DNA from: Saccopteryx bilineata | Taxonomy: Eukaryota > Chordata > Mammalia > Chiroptera > Emballonuridae | Length of the DNA stretch: 64,000 bases | Assembly (NCBI RefSeq): GCF_036850765.1 | Contig: NC_089495.1 | Location: forward strand, 21,544,875 to 21,608,874 | Direction of reading: 5' to 3' | Part shown: positions 23,175 through 33,094 of the stretch, piece by piece | Layout: every line of letters begins with the position of its first letter | Numbering within the stretch: the stretch's first letter is position 1 | Translations under genes and position numbers: made by a program | The notes under the pieces: model-generated | What the model was told of the DNA's origin: nothing | The model's database searches: none | What the model saw: only the letters and a program-made list of their open reading frames with translations

Positions 23175-24470
23175 ATGGCATCATTTCAATGTTACTCTAG
23201 GATATGAGGGGATAATGAGAGACTCGTGCCCGTTTGCATGGATGTGGAAGGTGGGGATGAGGAAAGGGTGGATGTCCTCATTTCTCCCTCCCTGGCTCCC
23301 CAGAGGTTGAATTTAGTTCAACTTAACCAATATGCATTAAAGGGATGTCACGTGGAAGGTGTGGCCAAGAAGTTCAAGTCCCTGAAGGTGAGACGGACAT
23401 AAAATAACTTAAACTCTGAGCCAGAACGGCAGACATGTCACAATGGCCGCAGAAGTGCCAACTGGTACAGGCAAGAGAGAAATTAACTTTGCCTGAGAGA
23501 TCCTGGAAAGCAGTACGGAAGGAAGAGCATTTGAGCTGGGCTCGCAAGGAGGAAAGGATTGAGCAGGTAGAGAGAATCCTATGAATTCTGAACAGGGTGA
23601 ATCAAAGTCACATAGCGGGGGGAGGGGGGCAGGACACAGGTGGGGGATGAATAATCCTGTGTGAGTGGTGGACGGTATGGTCTCTGGCACAAGGAAACCA
23701 GCTCTCAGCAGAGGCCGGCCCGCCTTACCTGGGACTGCATCTCCAGACCCCAAACAGGGCTCAGCACACAACAAGTGCCTAATAATTCAGTGAAGGAATT
23801 CCTAGCAAAGACTGTGCTGCTTCAGTTGGCTATTTTTGGTGCAAGTGCAGAGATCCATTCAAGTTACTCAAGCAATGGGTGGGGCTCCAGGGAGGTGAGT
23901 CATTTGAAGAATGTATTTGGACTGGAACAATAAAGGCAACTGTAGGGACCCTGACTGTCTCCAGACCCACGCACAGGGGCGTGGTCTCTGGCACGCTTTT
24001 CCGCATTGTTGAGTGCTATTCTCTGCTAGCTTCTCTGGCTTCGTCCAGGTCTCTGCTCCGCCTTAACTTTGGTCTGGAAGTGGTTCTAATGGCCATTCTG
24101 ATCCTTCTCTCCACATCCCAACTTCTTCCAGCTTCTGCTGCGGGTTAGCTCGGTCTTTTCTGTTTCTAGTTCTAGGAGCAGGAAACTTGGTGGCCTGGTC
24201 AGTTTTTGCATGCCAGGCCACCAGATGCCCATGTCTACTTTAGTCAGCGATGTTGACCTGGCAGAGGGGCACTGGGAGCTGTGAGCAAGGGTATTGCCCT
24301 TGGACTTGGGTGTGCTTGCACCAATAGTCTCAAGCACCCCTGTAGAGGGAATAGAGTTAAGTTAGATTGGTAGGATAGATTAATGCCAATTGACCAAGAG
24401 ATGGACCTGCATGCAGGAGCCACATGTTGTGGAAGGCTTTCGCCAGGGCACAGGCCGCTGGCTTCATTTC
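23175..24470. other. Intergenic sequence with possible L2 remnant
   Basis: GAGCATTTGAGCTGGGCTCG at 23525-23545 resembles L2-type text. The rest is unrecognised. Open frames here show no gene features. Confidence 0.35.
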
Positions 24471-24479
24471 CTTTTATGT

Positions 24480-25450
24480 CCCCAGACTCCAGCATGCCAC
24501 TGGCTCGCAGCCAGCACCCCCAAACAACTCATTGCCTGCGAATATTTTCCTTTATTTCAGTTTTGACAGGGTTTTTGGATAGACACATGCTTTTATTTCT
24601 CTTGGGTACAGATGTGGCGTGGAGAAGTAGAATGTTTAACACTGGGAAAAACGGCCAAAGTGTTTGCCAAATTGTCATTACCATTTCAGCAGCGATGGAC
24701 AAGGGTTCCAATCTCCCCACATCCTTGTCAGCATGTACACAGTCTCTGTTTGTGGGGATGTGACGTGGCAGCTCGCTGGAGTAAATTAAAATCTCCCTTC
24801 TGTTTTCTTCCTTGGCCCATTGGCGATTTACTGTCATGTTGTTGCATCTTTAGATTTTTGTGCAGGACCTAAATTTCCTTTTCTTCCTGAAGGACGGACC
24901 CTTTTTCATAATGAAATGTCCCTCTTTCTCTCTAGTCACAATTTTTTGTTTGTTTTAATATCTATTTTGTCTAATGTTAGTTCAGCCACTCCAGCTCTTT
25001 GATGGTGGTTTTTGGCCGTATGATCTGGTATATCTCTGTCCAACCTATCATTTTCCATCTATTTGTATTTTTAAATTAAAATCTGCCTTCTGTAGAGAGC
25101 ATAATTTTTAAACCCAATTACACAGTCTGTCTTTGATTGGGTTGTTTAACCCATTCACATTTAATGTTCCTAATGATACGGTTAGATTTACAACCGCTGC
25201 GCTGGTTTTTGTTCTCCATGTTACATACGGTTTTTTGTCCCTCTATTCCTCCCTCACGCCTACTTCTGCATTAAGCAGGTATTTTCTAGCATAACATTTT
25301 AATTCTTTTAATGCCTGCTTAAATATATTTTTGAATTATTTTCTTAAGGAGTGCTCTAAGTCTTACAATATACATCTTAACTCACCACAATCTATTTCGG
25401 ATTTATACTATATCCGAAAGGGTCTCCTAAAAAAAAATAAAAATTAAAGT
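24480..25450 (-). repeat. Ancient L1 region, antisense
   Basis: The plus strand has TTTTTGGATAGACACATGCT, CTTTTATTTCTCTTGGGTAC and AGGGTTCCAATCTCCCCACA, matching reverse-complemented L1 3' text. Then CAGCCACTCCAGCTCTTTGA, TTGATTGGGTTGTTTAACCC and CATTCACATTTAATGTTCC follow, matching another antisense L1M segment. Assigned from memory of consensus text; boundaries are loose. Confidence 0.6.
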
Positions 25451-25842
25451 TTTCATAAATCAAATCAAATTCCCCATTCAAATTTCAGAGGTGTATTTAT
25501 ACAAAATATCTTTGGCTGCACTAAAACAACATGTAAGAATACAGCAAACTTATTTTAAATTTCCTATTTAAGAAATACTGGTTTTCTAATAATGTAGTAC
25601 TTCTTCAATAATCTTCCAATAAATTTTTCTGGCAGAAATTTTAAACTAGGGGAAATATTTTTAAAAGCTTTCGGGTCCTTGAGGCTACAGGGGACCCACC
25701 TGGCCTTTCTGTGGGCCGACACTGTTTCCAGTCACATACCATTTTCATAATTTTTGCCATATACTCACCATTTTTTTTGTGTACCACCTGCATTTACTAC
25801 TTAATGTATTTTTTTCTTTCTAATAGATTTGAAATATTTCTT
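25451..25842. other. AT-rich intergenic sequence
   Basis: Low-complexity AT-rich DNA. No feature was recognised. Confidence 0.4.
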
Positions 25843-26222
25843 TGTAATTTTTTTTTTTAATTTAGTGAGAGGAGGGGAGGCAGAGATGAACTCCTGCATG
25901 CTACCCACTGAGATTCACCTGGCAACCCACTAGGGGGCGATGCTCTGCCCACTTGGAGCCCTTGCTCCTTTGCAACAAGAGCCATTTTCTTTTCTTTTCT
26001 TTTTTACTGTCTGGAGCCATCCTCTGTGCCCAGGGCCAACTCGCTCTAATGAAGCCATGGCTGCAAGAGGAAAGAAGAAAAAAGAGAGAGAGAGAGAGAA
26101 GCAAGAGGGGAAGGGGTGAAGTAGCAGATGGGCATTTCTCTTGTGTGCCCTGACTGGGAATCGAACCCAGGACATCAACATGCCTGGCTGACACTCTATC
26201 ACTGAACCAACCGGCCAGGGCC
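25843..26222 (-). mobile_element. tRNA-derived SINE family C
   Basis: On the minus strand it begins GGCCCTGGCCGGTTGGTTCA, with GGGTTCGATTCCCAGTC, and ends in poly(A) (poly(T) near 25848). A T/C-rich insertion (TTTTCTTTTCTTTT, 25986-26005) lies inside. No clear TSD was found. Confidence 0.9.
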
Positions 26223-26404
26223 TTTAAATGTATTCATTTTTAAAGCTAATATTTTATCACTAGTGCAAATAACCAATTGTAAATAAAATGAAAACAAAAA
26301 TTATTAGTTTGCTAGAAACTGTCAGACTCAGACCTTGAGTCGTGCTTCCTAGGCAAAGAAAAGAGAGAACTATGCGAGTAACTAGAACAAGATTAGCTGT
26401 ATTT

Positions 26405-26590
26405 GATTAGTGTTCACTACTGCTAGGCATGGTCATGAGGACTTTACACATAGTATCTCCTAATATTCACAACTGTAGGAGATAGATTATTTCCTCTACT
26501 TTACACATGAGGAAACTGAGCCACAAGGGGAACAAACAGATGACAGAGCCAGGATCCTATTGGTGGCAGTCTAGGGTGAGTGCTCTAACC
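26405..26590 (-). repeat. MIR split by a hAT insertion
   Basis: The plus strand reads GAGGACTTTACACATAGTAT, ACTTTACACATGAGGAAACT and GACAGAGCCAGGATCC, the reverse of a MIR. It stops at 26590 inside GTGCTCTAACC, where the hAT starts, and resumes after 27593 with CACCATGCAATCCTGCCTCC. Confidence 0.72.
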
Positions 26591-26743
26591 CAGTGGTCCC
26601 CAACCCCCCGGGCCGCGGACCGGTGCTGGGCCGTGGGCCATTTGGTACCGGTCTGAAGAGAAAGAATAAATAACTTACATTATTTCCATTTTATTTATAT
26701 TTAAGTCTGAGCGATGTTTTATTTTTTAAAAATGACCAGATTC

Positions 26744-27087
26744 GCCTGACCAAGCGGTGGCGTAGTGGATAGAGCGTCAGACTGGAATGCGGAAGACCCA
26801 GGTTCGAGACCCGGAGGTCGCCAGCTTGAGCACGGGCTCATCTGGCTTGAGCAAAAAGCTCACCAGCATGGACCCAAGGTCGCTGGCTTGAGCAAGGGGT
26901 TACGTGGTCTGCTGTAGCCCCATGGTCAAGGCACATATGAGAAAGCAATCAATGAACAACTAAGGTGTCGCAACGAAAAACTTATGATTGATGCTTCTCA
27001 TCTCTCTTCGTTCTGTCTGTCCCTATCTATCCCTCTCTCTGACTCTCTCTCTGTCCCTGTAAAAGAAATAAAAAAATAAAAAAAATT
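26744..27087 (+). mobile_element. tRNA-derived SINE family B inside the hAT
   Basis: It starts GCCTGACCAAGCGGTGGCGT and ends in an A-rich tail. The flanking duplication is AAAATGACCAGATTC (26729-26743) and AAAATAACCAGATTC (27089-27103). Confidence 0.94.
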
Positions 27088-27125
27088 AAAAATAACCAGA
27101 TTCCCTCTGTTACATCCATCTAAGA

Positions 27126-27454
27126 CAGGGGTCCCCAAACTACGGCCCGCAGGCCGCATGCGGCCCCCTGAGGCCATTTATCCGGCCCCCGCCGCACTTC
27201 CAGAAGGGGCACCTCTTTCATTGGTGGTCAGTGAGAGGAGCATAGTTCCCATTAAAATACTGGTCAGTTGGTTGATTTAAATTTACTTGTTCTTTATTTT
27301 AAATATTGTATTTGTTCCCGTTTTGTTTTTTTACTTTAAAATAAGATATGTGCAGTGTGCATAGGGATTTGTTCATAGTTTTTTTATACGCCGGCCCTCC
27401 AGCGGTTTGAGGGACAGTGAACTGGCCCCCTGTGTAAAAATTTGGGGACGCCTG
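27126..27454 (+). mobile_element. Second hAT family (non-autonomous) inside the first hAT
   Basis: It begins CAGGGGTCCCCAAACTACGG and ends with the inverted TTTGGGGACGCCTG. A perfect 8-bp duplication ATCTAAGA lies at 27118-27125 and 27455-27462. The first half is rich in GGCC/CGGCC text and the middle is AT-rich. No transposase. A shorter relative lies at 56298-56489. Confidence 0.94.
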
Positions 27455-27699
27455 ATCTAAGACTCACTCTTGACGCTTGTCTCAGTCATGTGATACATTT
27501 ATCCATCCCACCCTAAAGGCCGGTCCATGAAAATATTTTCTGACATTAAACTGGTCTGTGGCCCAAAAATGGTTGGGGACCACTGCTCTAACCCACCATG
27601 CAATCCTGCCTCCCTCTGGCATCCAAGACCCACAAAGAAAAGTGATTCTTATCATCAGCTGCCGTGGCTGCCTCTCAGGCCAGCGCTGGCGGGATATGT

Positions 27700-27935
27700 C
27701 CCATTTCTCTTTTAATTAAAGTCTGCCTCCTTGAGAAGGCGTAATTCTTTAATCCAATCATGTAAGCTGTCTCTTGATTGAGCTGTTGAAACCATTAACA
27801 TTTAAATTTCTTAAATTATTATTTATTGATTTTAGAGAGAGGGAGAGGAAGAGGGAGGAGGTAGATTTGTTGTTCCACGTATTTACGCATCGTTCGCATT
27901 TCATGTCAGCGATGATACGGTTAGTGCAAAGCGCT
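27700..27935 (-). repeat. Ancient antisense L1 piece, paralogous to 25066-25200, split by SINE D
   Basis: AATTAAAGTCTGCCTCC, AATCCAATCATG, TCTTGATTGAGCTGTTG and GATGATACGGTTAG follow the same order as at 25070-25190. A VES-like SINE piece (27812-27895) sits between the last two blocks. Confidence 0.6.
27812..27895 (-). mobile_element. Partial VES-like SINE D
   Basis: TTATTGATTTTAGAGAGAGG followed by TTTGTTGTTCCACGTATTTA is the tail half of a VES-like SINE read on the opposite strand. The head is missing. Confidence 0.65.
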
Positions 27936-29028
27936 CAGGTTGCGCTTTGGGAACGCTGGTCTCAGAGGGAGTCCGCAGACAGCTCTGGGAAGAGCTTCCC
28001 TCCACACCCCCGTACACACAGAAAGGTCGCACCTATCCCCTTCGGACATCCACCGGCTATATGGGCACCTACTAGTGTTCGAGTCCTGCAACAATAACTC
28101 TTCAGCTTTACAGAACGCAGCGTTTTTCAGACTTACTTGATTTCAGAACTCTTCCACAGAAGAACAATTATTAGCATATCAGGAGACAGGCATGTTTCAT
28201 GGAGCAGTTGGGGAAACACCGCTCATTTCATTCAAAAAATCTTTTTTGTATATCAAGATGAAGAAGATATTTCTTGCCTGGGCTTAAATATTCCAATAGA
28301 GTTTCTGTTACCAGGTGAATTTTCTCATGCCATCAAACCCAGATAACTTTAAAGGGTCACCTGCTTTCTAAAACCTCTTCCAGGTTCCTTTCGTGCTCAG
28401 TGCAGCAGTAGCAAGTTCTACCAGGGGCGACCCTCCCGGCTCCCGGGACCAGCGGGTAAGAGAAACAGGCACAGGCAACAGGAAACCCTGGGCTTCTGAA
28501 CTCCACACCTGAGCAGTCCACCTGTGGACTCAAAGCAAACCTGGATCTACTTCAGAAAGCTCACAAGGGAGTAGGAGAAACAGACTTGGGAGGGAAGGAG
28601 AGATGTGATCAATCAGGAGTTTCTAACTGTCCCACGGACACCTGCTGACCAAGTTTAAAGAACTCCAGACAAGGTTCTTGGTGAAGAAAAAACAGGCCCA
28701 CAGCCATGACGTCTGCTCCCGTGCTGTCCACCAGGAGCGATGGCGGGCTGAGCACTCTGCCTCACCCACCTGGACTGGCGTGGAAGAGCAAGCCCCTCGA
28801 CACCATTCTTCTGCAAATTCTGACTGCCACATGGTTTCAGCTTCTCCGCTGGCAGAAGTACCTTTGGATGCAGGGCTCCCAGGGGCTCCTCCTACCTTCC
28901 AGGAGTCTCACAGCGAAGCCCTCCTGGCCGAGGGGCTCTTCTTCCCTGCGTCCCAAAGTGCCCCAGGTCACGGCATTCCTGCTCTGGGTCCTTCCCTGGA
29001 GCCTGTGGCTTCTGCGGGAAGCATCCAT
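27936..29028. other. Intergenic sequence, no gene recognised
   Basis: Two overlapping open frames of about 130 codons at 28678-29104 are in GC-rich DNA. They lack conserved motifs, splice context or a plausible start and are not called as genes. Confidence 0.4.
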
Positions 29029-29432
29029 GTTGGGGACCAAAAAGCCAACAGGGTTTTTGCAGTTTAGATTTTTAGGGGACAGAGGTGTGGGCAACTGGCT
29101 GTAAGCTGACAGTCTGCCCAACCCCCACCTCATTTGCCTGATTAAGTTGCAAAAGGCTAAGCCCTTCCCCCCACCTCCATGTTAGCTGAATACTCATCCT
29201 ACCCCCCATATCCTCCAGAAAGACTGGAGGCAAGTTTCTTCTATCCTGTTTTGTATAAAGTTAAGATGTTATGTATGGTGGGGGTTTTCTGCACTTGGTA
29301 AAATTCTTGGGTTGCCTTGGAAACGTGATCAGAGATCTCATTGATTTGCTAATAGCCCACTTTATCTTATAAATAAATAAGATGTGGTTTTTGAGCACGC
29401 TCTGTTTCTGCTATCAGCTTTGCAGAGCCCTC
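29029..29432 (+). repeat. Possible solo LTR of an endogenous retrovirus
   Basis: It starts TGTTGGGGACC, has a TATA-like TTATAAATAAATAAG (about 29368), then a short GAGCACGCTCTGTTTCTGC segment, and ends CCCTCCCA near 29430. TG...CA ends and a late TATA box fit a retroviral LTR. No TSD was found. No viral genes adjoin it. Confidence 0.35.
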
Positions 29433-29451
29433 CCAAACCTATCCTTTAATT

Positions 29452-29820
29452 TTTTTTTTTGTATTTTTCTGAAGTTGGAAACGAGGAGGCAGTCAGACAG
29501 ACTCTCGCATGCACCTGACCGGGATCCACCCGGCACGCCCACCAGGGGGCGATGCTCTGCCCATCTGGGGCGTTGCTCTGTTGCAACCAGAGCCATTCTA
29601 GTCCCTGAGGCAGAGGCCACAGAGCCATCCTCAGCACCTGGGACAACTTTGCTCCAATGGAGCCTTGGCTGCGGAAGAGGAAGAGAGAGACAGAGAGGAA
29701 GGAGAGGGGGAGTGGTGGAGAAGCAGATGAGCGCTTCTCCTGTGTGCCCTGGCCGGGAATCGAGTCCAGGACTTCTGCACGCCAGGCTGACGCTCTACCA
29801 CTGAGCCAACCGGCCAGGGC
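29452..29820 (-). mobile_element. tRNA-derived SINE family C
   Basis: On the minus strand it starts GGCCCTGGCCGGTTGGCTCA and ends AAAAATAC followed by poly(A). The duplication is CCTATCCTTTAATT (29438-29451) and CCTATTCTTTAATT (29821-29834). Confidence 0.94.
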
Positions 29821-30389
29821 CCTATTCTTTAATTCTTTAAGCGTACTATATTTTCTTAATTCCATGCTGTTCCCACTCAGGACCTGGAATTACTAGTCGC
29901 ACTGGTTCATGACACATCCACATTCTTTCCCTTTCTTTATCTTCTCAACTGTCCTGTAAAGAGAGAGGGAGAAGAGAGCCTCTGGTCCTGGCACCTGCGG
30001 GTCAGCTCTTCCCCTCGCCCGCAAACATACACCCCTCACCCACAGGTACAAGGTGGCAGCAAGGACTTCTGCTAAGAGCCCAGGGAAGAGGAGCTTGCGA
30101 GCTTATCGTCCATTCATTTACAGTACTTCGATTCAGGAGTACGGCAGATCACTGAAAATGGATCTGATTTCAGAGACCAGAGCCGATATTCCAGAGGGAA
30201 CTCTCCAGCCTGAAAATGGAGGGCTGAGTATAAAACAGTTTCCCTCTTCGGACTCAATCCCCAAACAGAGCTGCCCCTTCTACCTCCCATGGCTCAAACG
30301 GACTTCACTAAAAACAGAAAACAGTTCTTCCTTAACTGATAAGATTAAAACTAAAAACAAAACAGAAATAAAGTCTAGGTATATAACTG

Positions 30390-33057
30390 CTTAAACATTT
30401 GTATTTTTATTGAACTTTTTGAAAAAAAATTTTTTATTTCTGCCCGGTTACAACAATGAAATAGGAAGCCGCAATTATAATTCACAAACTGTGGCATGAA
30501 AAATAACACACACCCCATCAGGAATGACACCAAGCCTTTTCCATCTGACTCATTCACAAGAGTCCACCGCACAAGTGTCAAACATGAGCACGGTCATTTT
30601 TTTTTTTCTTGGAAGGGGGAAAAACATTTATTCTGGCAGCACTTTTACAATTCCAGGAAGTGGTTTTGATACCACAAGTTGCAGGAATAAAACCATACCA
30701 AACATGGAGGGAGGCTTTTTTTATTAGGAGGCCGGGGACAGCTTGGCCGCAGACTCCCCTTGTGCTTAGCGAGCTGCCCGGCTGCCTCTGCTGCCTGAGC
30801 CTTCCCAGGTGTTGGACCAGGAACCGGACTGCCCTGCACAGGTGAAGAGACCTCAGAGCCGAGTGTTGTCTGTATCTCCAACCCTCCCTCCTCCCGGAAG
30901 CAAGTGCTCAAGCTTTTCTGGAGCTGCTTTCAGTCACACGACCCTCTATCATGATGACTTTTTTACTTAAACACATGTGACACCAAGATTTCTTCTCACT
31001 CTGCTTCTCGAGATTTCACATATCTGACGGCACAAAACATCACTTGTCAAAAATAGCAGATAGTCAGAATGTGGGCATTTATGTTCATAACAATAGCACA
31101 TGTCCTTTAAGGTATGCCACCCAAAGGGGCGTCTTTAATTTAATGTGGTCCCTTGGAGAATTAGCTCAAAGTCATACATTTAAGACGGGTCAAAAATCAG
31201 TTGATTTGACAGTTTAGGAACTGTCTCGTGCCAATTAAAAAACTTTTATGCCCAACAATTCAATGGTGCATAAAGGAATTAGATGTTAGCATTCACTTTA
31301 TACTTACACACACACACACACACGCGTGCACACACAGGCACACACACGAGAACTGTGACCAAAGGATTAACCAGCTTATTTTTTGTGACTGTGTCTAAAG
31401 ATAACAAAATCTGAAATTTGAGGTGTCATGTTCAAGTATTTAAAAATGGAGACATAATCTGATTCCACTTGATTTTTCCTATCATAAGAAATCATATTTG
31501 TTTACCTGGAGGTTCTGGAATTAGTAAAGTTAACACCTGGGGCACAAAATATTCTACAAAAATCAATCTGTGATTTGCTTTTTCTTTTTGCAATGCAGCT
31601 GCTTGCTTGTTTGCTATGCCTTGTAAAAATCTGTTGAGAAGTTGTATACTGTGGCATTCCAAGAGTTAATTAATACTTTATAAAAGAATACTACCAGCTG
31701 ATTCACTTTTCCTGTCTTACACTGGTGAGAAACAGCCTTACACATTTTCAATCAACACCCAGAGGAGGCAGATGTAAGCAGTCCCTCCATTCCTCCGACG
31801 AGAACGTGTTACTACTGCAGCAGATGCTGTTTGGCCTCAATTACGATTTCAAGAGAAAGCAATTTGTTTGGTTTGCTTTTAAAGTTAGCTTCATGGAGAT
31901 TTTAAAACTAGGTTTGTACCAGTTCTTGGCAGTAGATCAACCAATCAGAGGCTCTGTATTTATAATTAACCAATGGGGAACCATGCTCTCCAATTAGGCC
32001 ATTGACTGTCTTAAGGTCTGACAGCCAGATGTGGAGGGCTTTCCAAGTGCTCTGCTAAATTTTTCAGACTCTGTTCTAGAAAAATAAAAAAGGTACTCAT
32101 TACCAGAGTTCTTTGCATGTTTCAGAGCCGACTCCTGGTTAGCTCAAGCTACGGAAAGCCTCAGCTTTGCACGGCTTCACTGCCCCTCTGACCCCTCTGC
32201 GGAAGCATCCAACGCCGGAGCTCCACCGGTGCGCCGCGCAGTGACGACGCACAGTCGGCAGGAGAGCCTGGAGCAGGGACCACTCTGCCGGCGGCAGTGA
32301 CAGGTGGGCAGAGGAAAGGGGTAGTGCCACCACCCTGCCCAGCGGCCTTGCACCGGAAAGAGAGGAGGGCACCTTGAAGATGCTTGAGGATTGTTGGCAA
32401 CCTCTACGAACCAACACTTAATCCACGGCCAGATAAATACTTTTTTTTTTTCCTTAATCGGGAAAGAATTCAAGAATAAAGAATGAACAAAAAGGTCTTA
32501 CGCTAAAATAAGAAATCAGCCCCATCTTGGCAGTTCTCATGCGGAATATTGCACCCAGTGTTAGCTAGCGCTAGAAGCGTCAAACGGTATAAATTTAAAT
32601 GTATTTGCATATTATAAAAATAAAGATAAACATATACATATTTTTACACTAGTTCCGGAATAGCAATGAATGGTCAGTCGATCCCTCTTTCACATTGAAC
32701 AGAACTGAACTCTGAGTGCTCTACCACGGCCACCTGTACTGGACTATGGCTTATCCGCGCACGGAAAACAAAATCCCTGAGAAGCCATTCGACTTTTTTG
32801 TTTTTTTTTCTTTTCAAGTAGCGCTCTCCTTGGAGGATCACAGTTCTGAGGTTCGGGTTGTAAAACATTTGCTCCATATTCTCTCCCGCCCTCCCCCGCC
32901 CCTCCCCACGGCATGGGCAGGCTGGGGTGCTCCTTCCTCTGGGAGCCCCGGAACACCATGCACTCAAGTCCAATGTGGAGGGCTGAGCATGTGCGAAGGA
33001 GGGTCCAGGGAGTTCTGACGCTCTCTTTTCTCCATGGAAGTTCCACAGCCATAAAGG
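30390..33057 (-). other. Candidate 3' UTR of an unidentified minus-strand gene
   Basis: This would be the untranslated tail of the terminal exon at 33058-33091. On the minus strand AATAAA occurs at about 30627-30632 (CCAGAATAAATG) and twice near 30405-30440 (CAGAAATAAAAAA, TTCAATAAAAATAC), any of which could direct cleavage. No SINE, L1 or hAT was recognised in this 2.7 kb, unlike the surrounding DNA, which fits purifying constraint. Genomic A-runs on the minus strand near 30599 and 32447 could instead mark retroposed tails. RNA data would decide. Confidence 0.35.
31304..31348. repeat. (CA)n microsatellite, interrupted
   Basis: A run of CA dinucleotides is interrupted by GCGTG and GG. Confidence 0.95.
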
Positions 33058-33091
33058 TCACTGGTTTCTGTGCTTTTCACCGACGTTCTTC
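33058..33091 (-). CDS. Candidate terminal coding segment, unidentified protein
   Basis: On the minus strand a pyrimidine tract and acceptor (CTCTCTGCCCCTACAG, ending at 33092) precede GAAGAACGTCGG. Joined to the 127-bp exon at 45976-46102, the frame completes an AAG codon, adds KNVGEKHRNQ and reaches TGA at 33058-33060. Another frame is open for 38 residues to a stop (TETSDLYGCGTSMEKRE and on), but it does not match the phase of the upstream exon. An unseen intervening exon could change the phase. I do not recognise the protein. Confidence 0.35.
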
Positions 33092-33094
33092 CTG

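Larger units (their letters stand above)
26591..27585 (+). mobile_element. hAT DNA transposon hosting two later insertions
   Basis: The ends are CAGTGGTCCCCAACC and inverted GGTTGGGGACCACTG, flanked by the perfect 8-bp duplication CTCTAACC (26583-26590 and 27586-27593). Its own body is only 26591-26743, 27088-27117 and 27455-27585. The remainder is an inserted SINE and a second hAT. Same family as 19918-20263. No transposase. Confidence 0.95.

Noticed and set aside
28678..29104. Two overlapping open frames of about 130 codons
   Set aside because: GC-rich chance frames; one crosses into a possible LTR; no conserved motif, splice site or start context.
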